A stretch of DNA of 64,000 bases from Rutidosis leptorrhynchoides (GCF_046630445.1 NC_092342.1:82076001-82140000); one strand, 5' to 3'; positions 24,601-37,575 are shown, numbered from the stretch's first letter. The notes: generated by a model not told the origin, from the sequence alone. Translations and numbers: made by a program.

Positions 24601-26310
24601 ATGATTAGTAGAGAATTTTGTGCTAAATTAAGTTGCCCATTGACGCCTTTGGATAGTAAATTTTTACTCGAATTAGCAAACGGTAAATTAATTTCAGCAG
24701 ATAATATATGTCGGGAGAGAGAAATTAAACTGGGGGATGAAATGTTTAAAATTGATTTAATACCAGTCGATTTAGGGAGTTTTGACCTAATAATTGGCAT
24801 GGAATGGTTGAAAAAGGTGAGAGCAGAGGTCGTTTGTTACAAAAATGCGATTCGCATTATGCGTGAAAAAGGAAAACCTTTAATGGTGTACGGCGAAAAG
24901 AACAACGCGAAATTAAATCTTATTAGTAGTTTGAAGGCGCAAAAACTAATAAGAAAAGGTTGTTACGTCATTCTAGCACACATAGAGGAAGTTAAACCTG
25001 AAGAAAAGAACATCAGTGATGTTCCCGTCGCAAAAGAATTTCCCTATGTATTTTCGAAAGAATTACCGGGATTACCCCCACATCGATCCGTTGAATTTCT
25101 AATAGACCTTGTACCAGGAGCTGCACCAATAGCTCGTGCTCCATACAGACTCGCACCCAGCAAAATGAAAGAATTACAAAGTCAGTTACTGGAACTTTTA
25201 GAGCGTGGTTTCATTCGACCAAGCACATCACCATGGGGAGCTCCTGTTTTGTTTGTTAAGAAGAAAGATGGTACATTCAGGTTGTGTATCGACTACTGAG
25301 AGTTGAACAAACTTACCATTAAGAACCGCTACCTACTACCGAGAATCGACGACTTATTTGATCAACTACAAGGCTCGTCTGTTTATTCGAAGATCGATTT
25401 ACGTTCTGGATATCATCAAATGCGGGTGAAGGAGGATGATATTCTAAAGACTGCTTTTAGGACGCGTTACGATCATTACGAGTTTATGGTTATGCCGTTT
25501 GGATTGACTAACGCACCAGCTGTGTTCATGGACCTCATGAACCGAGTGTGTGGGCTATATATTGACAAGTTTGTCATTGTTTTCATCGATGACATACTTA
25601 TTTACTCGAAGAATGATCAAGAGCATGAAGAACATTTGAGAAAAGTGCTAGAGTTGCTGAGAAAAGAAAAACTGTATGCTAAGTTTTCAAAGTGTGCATT
25701 TTGGTTGGAAGAAGTTCAATTCCTCGGTCACATAGTGAACAAAGAAGGTATTCAGGTGGATCCAGCAAAGATTGAAACTGTTGAAAAGTGGGAAACCCCA
25801 AAAACTCTGAAACACATACCCCAGTTTTTAGGACTAGCTGGTTACTACAGAAGGTTCATCCAGGACTTTTCCAGAATAGCAAAACCCTTGACTGCATTAA
25901 CGCATAAAGGGAAGAAATTTGAATGGAAAGATGAACAAGAGAAAGCGTTTCAATTGTTAAAGAAAAAGTTAACTACGGCACCTATATTGTCATTACCTGA
26001 AGGGAGTGATGATTTTGTGATATATTGTGACGCCTCAAAGCAAGGTCTCGGTTGTGTATTAATGCAACGAATGAAAGTAATTGCTTATGCGTATAGACAA
26101 TTGAAGATTCACGAACAGAATTATATGACGCATGATTTGGAATTAGGCGCGGTTGTTTTCTCATTAAAGACTTGGAGACACTACTTATATGGGGTCAAAA
26201 GTATTATATATACCGACCAAAAAAGTCTTCAACACATATTTAATCAGAAACAACTGAACATGAGGCAGCGCAGGTGGATTGAATTGTTGAATGATTACGA
26301 CTTTGAGATT
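24601..26310 (+). pseudogene. Element B pol, first part (protease to RNase H)
   Basis: Continues from the protease ([18 protein letters not shown]) through the RT ([26 protein letters not shown] with the FIDD catalytic pair intact, near 25,585) to RNase H ([16 protein letters not shown] near 26,020). A TGA at 25,297-25,299 replaces Arg in CIDYRELNK, a CGA to TGA change. The frame is then open to 26,310, where element C interrupts the codon series in NDYDFEI. The next residues ([14 protein letters not shown]) appear at 37,581. Confidence 0.92.
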
Positions 26311-29227
26311 TGTGATGCCCCGTACAAAACCATCGTGTACGAATCATCAACAACAGGATCATTACAAGGTTAAGTACTATATGCTGTAAATAAAGAAGTT
26401 GCATTCACGATAAAAAGGTGATGTCATAACCGACATCAAATGTTTTACATTTCAAAAGCATGCTTCACTAAGTAGAAGCAAATAATAAGTGTACGTGACC
26501 CTAAAGGTCGTTACATAACATAGTTTCAAAGTAAATAAGTTTAAATGCAAGATAAGTAGTCATGCGATAACAACTCTAAGCAGCGGGTTCTACAGCACGA
26601 CTAGTACACAGCGGAAGCAACCTCAAGCACTTGAGAAATACATGCTTAAAAACGTCAACACAACGGTTGGTGAGCTATAGTTTAAGTATAACAGTATGTA
26701 AGGTAGGCCTCGAGATTTCAGTGCTACAAAGAGCGTTTCAAAACAGTATGATAAAGTATATGTTAACCGTGGGCACTTGGTAACTAACTTAACGTTTAAA
26801 ATACCCCCTGAATGTACACTTGGCGAGTGCGTATGTTTACGAAGTATTAAACACTCGTTGACTGCTAGCGCGACTAGCCCGAGTGGGGATGTCAAACCCT
26901 ATGGATCCATATCTAAGATTCGCGTTCATGGTTCAAAAACCAATGATTAAACGTTACCGAGCTAAAGGGAATGTTTATGCCGTTGTATAACCCACACATA
27001 TATAAGTTTAAGTACTCGTGCCTAGTATGTAAAACATAAAATCCGCATGTATTCTCAGTTCCCAAAATAAGTTAAAGTAAAAAGGGAATGCTATAACTCA
27101 CAATGATAATGTAGTCGTAAAGTCGGTCCGGTAAAGGTGTGCAAGTAAACGGTCCGAAAGTCCTCAACCTAAGTCAAATAGTACTAAGTCAGTAAATCGA
27201 CTTAATAGGTTTAAAAGTATGTATTTAAGGTCTTAAGGGTCATCATCATTCATCATTAAACAAAAGGCGTAAGGTAGGTTTCGTTTATGAAAGTAGTTTA
27301 AAACAAAGTCTGATTTCAGTCAGTCACCACGGCCTCTACCCTTACTGAATTAAGGTGAGACCAGTGGCCATGGCTCCGTATGTGAGTCCCTTAAGTGTGG
27401 TAAAATTTACAGAAGCAAACTCATCTTGGTTTGACCGTGGAGACGGTCTAAGTGCGAGTAGGTCAGAAATTTCTGCACAACGTTAAAGGACATAGTAACG
27501 ATCGGAGGGCCATAAATCCTAAACCGTAACTCGGATTGAGACGAGTCCTATATGAAAAGTTATCTACTCGAAAAGTTCTATCTAAAAATCAAGGTTAGAA
27601 CAGCCCAGGTCTACTGGTATGTTCCAGAAGCATCAGGTCAGTAGGTTTTGGACAGAAGCAGTGAGTTTAAAAGGGTTCCGGTGGTCTTGGTGCTTGATGT
27701 TCATCATGGTTCTCATCCTTGATGCATATAGCTTCAAGTGTACAACTCATTGATGTATCTACATCATCTTAACCAAGTCTTGACCATCATAACCCATGTG
27801 CAAGTCTAAGACATGAAGCACAACTCACTTAAGAGTTGTATGAAGTTTGATGAACCAAAGTTGCATCAAGGTCTTAGATCTGACACATACATGGACTTTA
27901 AAGCTAATAACAAGTTACAAACTTGAAAGTAAACTAACTAATCAAGATCATAAGTAGTAGAACATAGTTCTTAGTTTAATCTTGAAGATCCAAGACTCAA
28001 AAGTCTAGATTCAAAGTTCTATTTAAAGAAAACTTGTTTGTGTGTTCTTGAACTTTCAAAGTTAACTTAATTTGTTCAAGAGATATGAGATCAAGACTAA
28101 CTTGTAGTACTTGACCATATAAACAAACTACATGAAATTAAAGTGTATAAAATAAAGAAACAAGTTAATTAAACAAGTAATTAGTTCAAGGGTTGCTCAT
28201 ACTTTAAAGATTCAACCAAAGTTGATCTTTAAGTAAAGTAAACTTTAAGTTTACTTCCATGACTTACAAGTATGATTTCAACAACAATGAACTTATATCT
28301 TTTGAAACAATATATGTAGAACATAAACTAGTAAGTTTAGTTCTTGTGTTCTTGATGAATACAAGATATAATGAAGAATTCAAACTAGTAAGTTTGATTC
28401 TTGAAAGCTAGTAATTAAGTAACAAGAAACTACAAAGTAAGTAACAACAACATGATTTAAATAACTAGTAATCAAAGATAAGTAACATTTAAATAAAAGA
28501 ATGATGATGATGAAGATGTAGAATTCAGTTTTTAGAAGTAAAAAAGAGAAGAGAATTAATTGTTTCAAGTCACTTACAAGATGAGAGAAAGAGAGAAAAT
28601 GAAGCAAGTAAAGTGTGTGTTTGAATGAGAGGGAATACAAGTGAAGTAGTATACAAGAAAATGAAACAAAACACTCCTAAAGGGAGCTTAGGGGCTGCAG
28701 TTTTTCAGCAGAAAATGGGGGGAAGGGAGAAGTTTTGTGGTCACTAGAATGTAAAGCTTCATAAAGGTGGTTAATGAATGGTCATGCATGGGGATAACAA
28801 GCTAACTAGATTCTTTCAAGTATTAAACTAAGTAGTCTTCATCTAATTGATACTTACAAGTGTAGGACATGGGCTAACTAAGTCCATTAATAATGTAGGG
28901 TGGGCTTGGAAGTCCAATAACATGAGTCCATTACACTAACAAAGCCCAAGTTCAAATAAATCACAAGTTAAACCAATTAAAGCCCAAGTAACTAACTAAT
29001 AGCCTTAGTTAATTAAAATGATTAATAAATTTAATCATGAATGTAAATAATATCTAAAAATATTATTCGTGAAAGTTCCGGGTGTCACAAAGACGTTTCG
29101 GGCCATTAAAGTCAAGTTCGGGCAATCATGGCAACATGTAAATGTAATAACATACATTCGTTTAATCACACGTATTAATAATAATAATTATTAATAAATA
29201 AATGTTGGTAATTCCAGGGTCGTTACA
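26311..29227 (-). repeat. Element C 3' LTR, full length
   Basis: 2,917 bp. The outer boundary is fixed by the AGATT target duplication and the inner boundary by the PPT. It contains the conserved LTR block with hairpin GTCAACACAACGGTTGGTGA (26,654 region). About 135 bp from its sense start there is a second LTR-start-like motif (sense TGTGACACCCGGAAC, 29,078-29,092). ORF-like stretches are non-coding LTR sequence. Confidence 0.94.
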
Positions 29228-29240
29228 TTACCCACCTGTT
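29228..29240 (-). promoter_or_regulatory. Element C polypurine tract
   Basis: In element sense AACAGGTGGGTAA immediately precedes LTR start TGTAACGACCC. Confidence 0.85.
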
Positions 29241-29262
29241 AAAGAAAATTTCGTCCCGAAAT

Positions 29263-32200
29263 TTAAGCTGAGGTAGATGGAGGAGTCGGGAAAAGGTGAG
29301 GATACTTTCGCATCATTTGATCCTCTCGTTCCCAAGTAAACTCAGGTCCTCGTTTGGCATTCCATCGTACCCGTACAATCGGAATCTTGTTGCGTTTCAA
29401 AGTTTTGATCTCACGATCCATAATTTCAACAGGTTCCTCCACAAAGTGGAGTTTGTCGTCAATAGTAAGTTCTTCCAATGGTATGATAAGTTCGGGTGCA
29501 GCAAGACACTTCTTCAAGTTCGATACATGGAAGGTAGGATAAACTGAGCTCAATTGTGCTGGTAGATCCAAACGGTATGCAACTGGTCCAACACGTTCCA
29601 AGATCTCGAAAGGACCAATGTATCGTGGGTTCAACTTTCCACGTTTTCCAAAACGGATCACACCTTTCCAAGGTGCAACCTTCAACATAACACGGTCTCC
29701 AACATTGAATTCAAAGTCCTTACGTTTAAGATCGGCATAACTCTTTTGACGATCATGGGCAGTCTTAAGTCTAGCTTGGATCTGAGCAATCTTCTCCGTG
29801 GTTTCGTGGACTACCTCGGGTCCGGTGATTTGCTTTTCGCCTACTTCGGCCCAACAAATAGGAGATCGGCACTTACGGCCATACAATGCTTCAAAAGGTG
29901 CAGCATTAATGCTTGAGTGATAACTGTTGTTGTACGAGAATTCGGCGAGTGGCAAATGTCTTTCCCAGGCCTTTCCAAAATCAATGACACATGCACGCAG
30001 CATGTCCTCCAAGGTCTGAATCATTCGTTCGCTTTGCCCGTCAGTCTGAGGATGATAAGCAGTGCTCATGTCGAGACGAGTTCCCATGGCTTCTTGCAAA
30101 GAACGCCAAAATCTAGAAGCAAAACGGGGATCGCGATCGGAGATGATCGATAAAGGTACACCATGACGAGATACAACCTCTTTGATGTATAACTGAGCAA
30201 GTCTTTCCATTGTATCAGTTTCCTTCATCGCTAGGAAGTGTGCAGATTTGGTGAGGCGGTCAACAATAACCCAAATGGTATCGTATCCGCCCACCGTCTT
30301 CGGCAGCTTAGTAATGAAATCCATTGTGATCCTTTCCCACTTCCATTGTGGGATTTCCGGTTGCTGAAGTAAACCAGAAGGTCTCTGATGCTCGGCTTTA
30401 ACCTTCGAGCAAGTCAAACACTTACCAACATAAGTCGCAACGTCCTTCTTAAGATTCGGCCACCAATACTGTTCTTTAAGGTCGTGGTACATTTTTCCCG
30501 CTCCAGGATGGATCGAATATCTCGACTTGTGTGCTTCATCAAGTATCAGGTTCCGTAGATCTCCATAAAGAGGTACCCAAATTCTTTCGGCATAACATCG
30601 GAGTCCAGACTCCCTAACCTCGAATCGAGAGACAAGTATGTTCAAATGTTCGTGAGATATGTTCTCCTCCTTGAGAGCCTCAACTTGGGCTACTCTGATC
30701 TGGCTGTTGAGGTTCGAATGGATGGTGATGTTCAGAGCCCTAACACGGAGAGGTGTCGTCCTCTCCTTTCGGCTTAAAGCGTCAGCTACAACATTGGCCT
30801 TGCCAGGGTGATAACGGAGTTCACAATCGTAGTCGTTGAGCGTCTCGATCCATCGATGCTGTCTCATATTCAGTTGCTTCTGATCGAAGATGTGCTGGAG
30901 ACTCTTATGATCGGTGAATATAGTGCTCTTAGTTCCATACAAATAATGTCTCCACAATTTGAGCGCAAAGACAACGGCTCCAAGTTCAAGATCATGTGTA
31001 GTGTAGTTCTGCTCGTGAATCTTCAATTGGCGGGAGGCATAGGTAATAACTTTTGATCGTTGCATCAGTACACAACCAAAACCACTCTTCGATGCATCAC
31101 AATAAACAACAAAGTCGTCACTGCCTTCAGGAAGTGATAGAATAGGTGCGGAGGTTAACTTCTTCTTCAAAGTTTGGAATGCTGATTCGTGTGCGGGTTC
31201 CCAAATGAACTTCTTGCCCTTGTGAGTCAGCGCGGTCAAAGGACGCGCAATCAGAGAAAATCCTTCGATGAATCTTCGATAGTAACCGGCGAGACCTAGG
31301 AATTGGCGAATATGCGTCGGAGTAGTGGGGGTCTCCCACTTGCTGATGGCTTCAATCTTGGCGGGATCAACTTTGATACCCTGGTCGCTCACAACATGAC
31401 CCAGAAACTGTACTTCCTTCAACCAAAATTCACACTTGGAGAATTTGGCATAAACTTGTTCTTGTCTCAAGAGTTCAAGCACTAATCGGAGGTGTTGCTC
31501 ATGTTCTTCTTCGCTCTTAGAGTAGATGAGGATATCTTCTATGAAGACGATAACAAACTTGTCCAAGTAAGGCTTGCAGACACGATTCATGAGGTCCATG
31601 AACACGGCAGGTGCATTTGTCAAACCGAATGGCATCACGAGGAACTCATAATGACCATAACGGGTTCTGAATGCAGTCTTCATCACGTCACTTTCCTTCA
31701 CCCTCAACTGGTGATAGCCGGATCGCAAATTGATCTTTGAATAAACGCTCGATCCTTGTAGTTGATCAAAAAGATCATCAATACGCGGAAGAGGATACCG
31801 ATTCTTGATTGTCAATTTGTTGAGCTCATGGTAGTCGATACACATACGAAAGGATCCATCCTTCTTCTTCACAAACAGAACAGGTGCGCCCCAAGGCGAG
31901 AAACTTGGTTGGATAAACCCTCGATCTAACAGCTCTTGTAGTTGACTCTGTAATTCTTGCATCTCGGAAGGTGCGAGTCTATAAGGTGCGCGAGCTACAG
32001 GTGCAGCTCCTGGCACTAAATCAATCTGAAATTCTACGGCTCTCGGCGGTGGTAATCCAGGCAATTCCTCTGGGAAGACATCGGAAAATTCGTTCACAAT
32101 TCGAACGTCGTTCACGCTCTTCACCTCAGTTTCTACCGCTTTCACATGTGCTAGGACAGCAAAGCGTCCCTTCTTCATAATCTTTTGCGCTTTCACGCAA

Positions 32201-33732
32201 CTAATGAGGTTCAACTTCGAGGTACATCTCTCTCCATAGATAACCAGTGGTTCGCCATCTCCTTGTGGTATGCGAAGTGCTTTATCTCCACAAATAACAT
32301 CGGCCTTTATCTTACTCAACCAATCCATACCGACGATCACGTCAAAACTTCCCAGTTTGATAGGTATCAAATCAATTTCGAAATCTGCACTAGCTATGTT
32401 GATAATAGCTCCATGACTAATATGGTCAACCTTTTCAAGTTTTCCATTGGCGACCTCGACAAGCATACTTTCTTTTAACGGGACTAATGACCAATTAATC
32501 TTATCGCAAAAATGTCTACATACATAACTTCTATCCGCACCAGTATCAAACAAGACAGAAGCTAAAAGATTTTTGATTTTGAATATACCTGTCACCAAGT
32601 CGGGGTTATCGCGTGCATCCCTTGCATTAATATTAAAAGCTCTAGCACGCGGTGGTCCGCCATCCTTTCGTTTGTTCGGGCACTCGTTTCTGAAATGGCC
32701 CGTCTGCCCGCATTCGTAACACTTTTTCGGCCCGTTGGTGTTCAGCCTCCCTATCATCGTGGTAGTCTTGCAGTCTCTACCGATGTGCCCGCTCTTCTTG
32801 CACTTCTCACAAACAGCATTACAATACCCGGTGTGGTGCTTGTAGCACCTCCTGCATTGTGGTAGCATGCCTTTGTAGTTCGGGTTGGAGTTTTTGTTGT
32901 TGGGGTTGGGGTTGTTGTTGTTTTGCCTGAACCCTTCATGTCGCTTCACCGGGTTTTGATCATAGTTTCTACCCCTGTTGTTGTTATTGTTGTTGTGGTT
33001 GTTGTGGTTGTTATCCCATTTCCTCTTTTCGCTACTACCAGCTTCAAACTTAGCCTTCTCCGTCTCATCAATAAGGATCTGATTCATGAGAGTATGCGCC
33101 ATGCGCATTGCTTCGGGAACATTCGGTGGTTTGGATGAGGTGACATTACCTTTGATGGACTTAGGGAGTCCCGAGAAGTATTTCTCCATGCGCTTGAATT
33201 CAGGGGTGACCATGGTCTGACACATTAATGCTAACTCCAAAAACCTACGATTGTAACTGTTAAGGTCGTTCCCTACGGCCTTCAACTGCATGAATTCAAT
33301 TTCCATCTTCTGAATTTCGGTTCTTGGACAATACTCATCAATCATAGCACACTTAAACTCTTCCCAAGGCGTAGCATACGCCTCATCAATCCCTTTTGCT
33401 TGAGCTAACGTGTTCCACCACGTTAGCGCGCCGTCAGATAGCGTGCAAAATGCAAACTTGGTCTTATTATCCTCCGAACAGTTGCTAACTCGGAATACTG
33501 ATTCAAGTTTCTCGAACCATCTGGTGAGACCAACTGGTCCCTCAGTGCCGCTGAAGTTATGCGGTTTGCAGCTCTGGAATTCCTTGTATGTACACCCATT
33601 TCGAACGGGTGGGATAACCGGTGGTGGTGGCGGTGGAGCTTCGAGATTTCTTTCTGCTAGGGCTGCAGCGACCCGTTCGTTGATCATGTCCTCAATCTGG
33701 GCGGCGGTAGGTGTGGTTCTTCCGTTAGCCAT
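29263..33732 (-). CDS. Element C gag-pol polyprotein, open but with a changed RT active site
   Basis: A single ORF of 1,489 residues starting [17 protein letters not shown]. Order: gag core ([18 protein letters not shown], near residue 50), Asn-rich tract (about 245-285), two CCHC knuckles ([14 protein letters not shown] near 305; [14 protein letters not shown] near 340), aspartic protease ([11 protein letters not shown] near 397), RT ([10 protein letters not shown] near 627; [11 protein letters not shown] near 732), RNase H ([15 protein letters not shown] near 876), integrase zinc-binding part ([11 protein letters not shown] near 1,105), catalytic D-D-E ([23 protein letters not shown] at about 1,136, 1,198 and 1,235) and a chromodomain-like tail ([13 protein letters not shown]...WEREDQM, about 1,428-1,477). 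The RT catalytic pair is normally DD; here the first is Glu (codon at 31,537-31,539), which probably abolishes polymerisation. The length suits a complete Tekay-type polyprotein. Confidence 0.95.
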   Translation of the reverse strand: MANGRTTPTAAQIEDMINERVAAALAERNLEAPPPPPPVIPPVRNGCTYKEFQSCKPHNFSGTEGPVGLTRWFEKLESVFRVSNCSEDNKTKFAFCTLSDGALTWWNTLAQAKGIDEAYATPWEEFKCAMIDEYCPRTEIQKMEIEFMQLKAVGNDLNSYNRRFLELALMCQTMVTPEFKRMEKYFSGLPKSIKGNVTSSKPPNVPEAMRMAHTLMNQILIDETEKAKFEAGSSEKRKWDNNHNNHNNNNNNRGRNYDQNPVKRHEGFRQNNNNPNPNNKNSNPNYKGMLPQCRRCYKHHTGYCNAVCEKCKKSGHIGRDCKTTTMIGRLNTNGPKKCYECGQTGHFRNECPNKRKDGGPPRARAFNINARDARDNPDLVTGIFKIKNLLASVLFDTGADRSYVCRHFCDKINWSLVPLKESMLVEVANGKLEKVDHISHGAIINIASADFEIDLIPIKLGSFDVIVGMDWLSKIKADVICGDKALRIPQGDGEPLVIYGERCTSKLNLISCVKAQKIMKKGRFAVLAHVKAVETEVKSVNDVRIVNEFSDVFPEELPGLPPPRAVEFQIDLVPGAAPVARAPYRLAPSEMQELQSQLQELLDRGFIQPSFSPWGAPVLFVKKKDGSFRMCIDYHELNKLTIKNRYPLPRIDDLFDQLQGSSVYSKINLRSGYHQLRVKESDVMKTAFRTRYGHYEFLVMPFGLTNAPAVFMDLMNRVCKPYLDKFVIVFIEDILIYSKSEEEHEQHLRLVLELLRQEQVYAKFSKCEFWLKEVQFLGHVVSDQGIKVDPAKIEAISKWETPTTPTHIRQFLGLAGYYRRFIEGFSLIARPLTALTHKGKKFIWEPAHESAFQTLKKKLTSAPILSLPEGSDDFVVYCDASKSGFGCVLMQRSKVITYASRQLKIHEQNYTTHDLELGAVVFALKLWRHYLYGTKSTIFTDHKSLQHIFDQKQLNMRQHRWIETLNDYDCELRYHPGKANVVADALSRKERTTPLRVRALNITIHSNLNSQIRVAQVEALKEENISHEHLNILVSRFEVRESGLRCYAERIWVPLYGDLRNLILDEAHKSRYSIHPGAGKMYHDLKEQYWWPNLKKDVATYVGKCLTCSKVKAEHQRPSGLLQQPEIPQWKWERITMDFITKLPKTVGGYDTIWVIVDRLTKSAHFLAMKETDTMERLAQLYIKEVVSRHGVPLSIISDRDPRFASRFWRSLQEAMGTRLDMSTAYHPQTDGQSERMIQTLEDMLRACVIDFGKAWERHLPLAEFSYNNSYHSSINAAPFEALYGRKCRSPICWAEVGEKQITGPEVVHETTEKIAQIQARLKTAHDRQKSYADLKRKDFEFNVGDRVMLKVAPWKGVIRFGKRGKLNPRYIGPFEILERVGPVAYRLDLPAQLSSVYPTFHVSNLKKCLAAPELIIPLEELTIDDKLHFVEEPVEIMDREIKTLKRNKIPIVRVRWNAKRGPEFTWEREDQMMRKYPHLFPTPPSTSA

Positions 33733-34092
33733 GGTATTCTAAACAAAAATTTTGACTCAAGTCAAAATCCAGTATGCAAGTAGTAATAATACAGATTATT
33801 ATTTGACCTTAATAATACAGTATATAGTGACCAACATGGAATCAAAACATCACATGTTATTAAATAATACATCTAGGTACAAATACCATAGAATCATCCT
33901 ACAGCAATGTAAATAGAACATCGTGCAAGAATTAAATAACGCAAGGTTCCATTCATTAATAATAATAAGTTTCATACATCTGAATAAGTTCGTACAATAC
34001 ATATGAAATACATGAAACTATATCTAGATTACATCATGAAATCTAAATACAAAGCCCTACGGTGAAGTTGGGTGAATTGCTCCTCAAGCCAA

Positions 34093-34911
34093 CTACTCCT
34101 CGAGCTCAGTGACTCGAGCTCGGAGAGCCTCAGTCTCCCTCATCAGTTCCTCGTTAGAGGGAGCTGGTGGGGCAGGCGGTGCAGGTGGGGCGGGTGGTGC
34201 CGGTGGTGCTGATGTAGATGGTCCGGCTCCGGATGTAGACAGTACGTCCCTAGATGTAAGTGGTCTGTATCTAAATCTAGGTGGTACGGTTCCAGGAATA
34301 GTCAATACGTAACGGGGAACCTTACGTATCTGTGGGTCGGCAGGGTATGGCACAACTCGTTTACGAGCAGTAACCCTACGACGATGGCCAAAAGCGTCAG
34401 TAAAAGCACGACCTCCATTCACCCCTGGAATGACGGTGCCGTCGGAACGGTACCGCTTCTTCGGCGGGGTGGAGGGTGCCTGAATAGGTCTATCAGCAGG
34501 ATCCTCATCATCGCTGGAGTCGTCTGATGATGAAGAATCGGCGGATGATGAGTCATCCGAATCGTGTGGTGGTGACACTAGTGGCTGAGCTGGTAATCCA
34601 AAGCGTCCGAAGGCGGCCAACATCTGTCGGTGTCTGCCTGGCGGAATCACGACCAAACGTCCATCGGGAGTGCGTCGGCAAGGCGTGTTCATGTGGTTAC
34701 GAAACGGCCCTTCCCCGAACTCTACGGGGATCTCAATACCACCAATGCGGGGCTGTGACCTCGAGGGTCCGGGAGCAGACACTGGGGCAGGTGCACTAGT
34801 ACCAGCTCCGGAAGTAGAAGCGCCGGGATCACTAGTGGGTGTCGGGGCCGGTGTATCAGCACATAACATAGTTTCAAAGTAAATAAGTTTGAATGCAAGA
34901 TAAGTAGTCAT
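34093..34911 (-). CDS. Element C pre-gag ORF, 5' end replaced by LTR sequence
   Basis: A 272-residue ORF ending 360 bp before gag. The first 17 residues (MTTYLAFKLIYFETMLC) are encoded by LTR sequence (34,861-34,911) and exist only because a deletion joined the LTR to the ORF, so the true start is missing. The rest has a Pro/Ser/Ala-rich part, an acidic Ser/Asp patch (near 34,510-34,560), a basic patch (GHRRRVTARKRVVPY), a PAP repeat (near 34,155-34,205) and a likely coiled-coil end (EELMRETEALRARVTELEE). Function unknown. Acidic patch plus coiled coil recall element A's ORF in the same position. The antisense frames are compositional shadows. Confidence 0.6.
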   Translation of the reverse strand: MTTYLAFKLIYFETMLCADTPAPTPTSDPGASTSGAGTSAPAPVSAPGPSRSQPRIGGIEIPVEFGEGPFRNHMNTPCRRTPDGRLVVIPPGRHRQMLAAFGRFGLPAQPLVSPPHDSDDSSSADSSSSDDSSDDEDPADRPIQAPSTPPKKRYRSDGTVIPGVNGGRAFTDAFGHRRRVTARKRVVPYPADPQIRKVPRYVLTIPGTVPPRFRYRPLTSRDVLSTSGAGPSTSAPPAPPAPPAPPAPPAPSNEELMRETEALRARVTELEE

Positions 34912-37575
34912 GCGATAACAACTCTAAGCAGCGGGTTCTACAGCACGACTAGTACACAGCGGAAGCAACCTCAAGCACCTGAGAAATACATGCTTAAAAA
35001 CGTCAACACAACGGTTGGTGAGCTATAGTTTAACTATAATAGTATGTAAGGTAGGCCACGAGATTTCAGTGCTACAAAGAGCGTTTCAAAACAGTATGAT
35101 AAAGTATATGTTAACCGTGGGCACTTGGTAACTAACTTAACGTTTAAAATACCCCCTGAATGTACACTTGGCGAGTGCGTATGTTTACGAAGTATTAAAC
35201 ACTCGTTGACTGCTAGCGCGACTAGCCCGAGTGGGGATGTCAAACCCTATGGATCCATATCTAAGATTCGCGTTCATGGTTCAAAAACCAATGATTAAAC
35301 GTTACCGAGCTAAAGGGAATGTTTATGCCGTTGTATAACCCACACATATATAAGTTTAAGTACTCGTGCCTAGTATGTAAAACATAAAATCCGCATGTAT
35401 TCTCAGTTCCCAAAATAAGTTAAAGTAAAAAGGGAATGCTATAACTCACAATGATAATGTAGTCGTAAAGTCGGTCCGGTAAAGGTGTGCAAGTAAACGG
35501 TCCGAAAGTCCTCAACCTAAGTCAAATAGTACTAAGTCAGTAAATCGTCTTAATAGGTTTAAAAGTATGTATTTAAGGTCTTAAGGGTCATCATCATTCA
35601 TCATTAAATAAAAGGCGTAAGGTAGGTTTCGTTTATGAAAGTAGTTTAAAACAAAGTCTGACTTCAGTCAGTCACCACGGCCTCTACCCTTACTGAATTA
35701 AGGTGAGACCAGTGGCCATGGCTCCGTATGTGAGTCCCTTAAGTGTGGTAAAATTTACAGAAGCAAACTCGTCTTGATTTGAACGTGGCGACGGTCTAAG
35801 TGCGAGTAGGTCAGAAATTTCTGCACAATGTTTAAGGACATAGTAACGATCGGAGGGCCATAAATCCTAAACCGTAACTCAGATTGAGACGAGTCCTATA
35901 TGAAAAGTTATCTACTCGAAAAGTTCTATCTAAAAATCAAGGTTAGAACAGCCCAGGTCTACTGGTCTGTTCCAGAAGCATCAGGTCAGTAGGTTTTGGA
36001 CAGAAGCAGTGAGTTTAAAAGGGTTCCGGTGGTCTTGGTGCTTGATGTTCATCATGGTTCTCATCCTTGATGCATATAGCTTCAAGTGTACAACTCATTG
36101 ATGTATCTACATCATATTAACCAAGTCTTGACCATCATAACCCATGTGCAAGTCTAAGACATGAAGCACAACTCACTTAAGAGTTGTATGAAGTTTGATG
36201 AACCAAAGTTGCATCAAGGTCTTAGATCTAATACATACATGGACTTTAAAGCTAATAACAAGTTACAAACTTGAAAGTAAACTAACTAATCAAGATCATA
36301 AGTAGTAGAACATAGTTCTTAGTTTGATCTTGAAGATCCAAGACTCAAAAGTCTAGATCCAAAGTTCTATTTAAAGAAAACTTGTTTGTGTGTTCTTGAA
36401 CTTTCAAAGTTAACTTAATTTGTTCAAGAGATATGAGATCAAGACTAACTTGTAGTACTTGACCATATAAACAAACTACATGAAATTAAAGTGTATAAAA
36501 TAAAGAAACAAGTTAATTAAACAAGTAATTAGTTCAAGGGTTGCTCATACTTTAAAGATTCAACCAAAGTTGATCTTTAAGTAAAGTAAACTTTAAGTTT
36601 ACTTCCATGACTTACAAGTATGATTTCAACAACAATGAACTTATATCTTTTGAAATAATATATGTAGAACATAAACTAGTAAGTTTAGTTCTTGGGTTCT
36701 TGATGAATACAAGATATAATGAAGAATTCAAGCTAGTAAGTTTGATTCTTGAAAGCTAGTAATTAAGTAACAAGAAACTACAAAGTAAGTAACAACAACA
36801 TGATTTAAATAACTAGTAATCAAAGACAAGTAACATTTAAATAAAAGAAAGATGATGATGAAGATGTAGAATTCAGTTTTTAGAAGTAAAAAAGAGAAGA
36901 GAATTAATTGTTTCAAGTCACTTACAAGATGAGAGAAAGAGAGAAAATGAAGCAAGTAAAGTGTGTGTTTGAATGAGAGGGAATACAAGTGAAGTAGTAT
37001 ACAAGAAAATGAAACAAAACACTCCTAAAGGGAGCTTAGGGGCTGCAGTTTTTCAGCATAAAATGGGGGGAAGGGAGAAGTTTTGTGGTCACTAGAATGT
37101 AAAGCTTCATAAAGGTGGTTAATGAATGGTCATGCATGGGGATAACAAGCTAACTAGATTCTTTCAAGTATTAAACTAAGTAGTCTTCATCTAATTGATA
37201 CTTACAAGTGTAGGACATGGGCTAACTAAGTCCATTAATAATGTAGGGTGGGCTTGGAAGTCCAATAACATGAGTCCATTACACTAACAAAGCCCAAGTT
37301 CAAATAAATCACAAGTTAAACCAATTAAAGCCCAAGTAACTAACTAATAGCCTTAGTTAATTAAAATGATTAATAAATTTAATCATGAATGTAAATAATA
37401 TCTAAAAATATTATTCGTGAAAGTTTCGGGTGTCACAAAGACGTTTCGGGCCATTAAAGTCAAGTTCGGGCAATCATGGCAATATGTAAATGTAATAACG
37501 TACATTCGTTTAATCACACGTATTAATAATAATTATTATTAATAAATAAATGTTGGAAATTCCAGGGTCGTTACA
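34861..37575 (-). repeat. Element C 5' LTR, inner ~202 bp deleted
   Basis: Matches 26,513-29,227. The part equal to 26,311-26,512 (the U5-side end in element sense) is absent, together with the PBS. The break shows short microhomology (ACATAACATAG at both sides). The outer end GTCGTTACA abuts target duplication AGATT. Confidence 0.92.

Larger units (their letters stand above)
26311..37575 (-). mobile_element. Element C: Tekay/Del-like Ty3/gypsy, nearly intact
   Basis: 11,265 bp, ends TGTGATGCC...GTCGTTACA, flanked by perfect target duplication AGATT (26,306-26,310; 37,576-37,580). It is inserted in B's pol in opposite orientation. It has a 3' LTR 26,311-29,227, PPT, a single long gag-pol ORF, a second ORF in front of gag and a 5' LTR truncated at its inner end (34,861-37,575). 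The LTRs differ little (five differences in the roughly 190 bp compared at 26,521-26,710), so it is the youngest gypsy insertion here by this crude measure. Loss of the PBS means this copy cannot replicate by itself. Confidence 0.95.

Noticed and set aside
26311-26515. A separate 205-bp element with TG...CA-like ends at the start of element C
   Set aside because: The AGATT target duplication places 26,311 as C's outer end; the missing part in the other LTR is better explained by deletion.
28380-28640. Hydrophobic 86-codon ORF repeated at 36,728-36,988
   Set aside because: Part of C's LTR pair; no start context or family.
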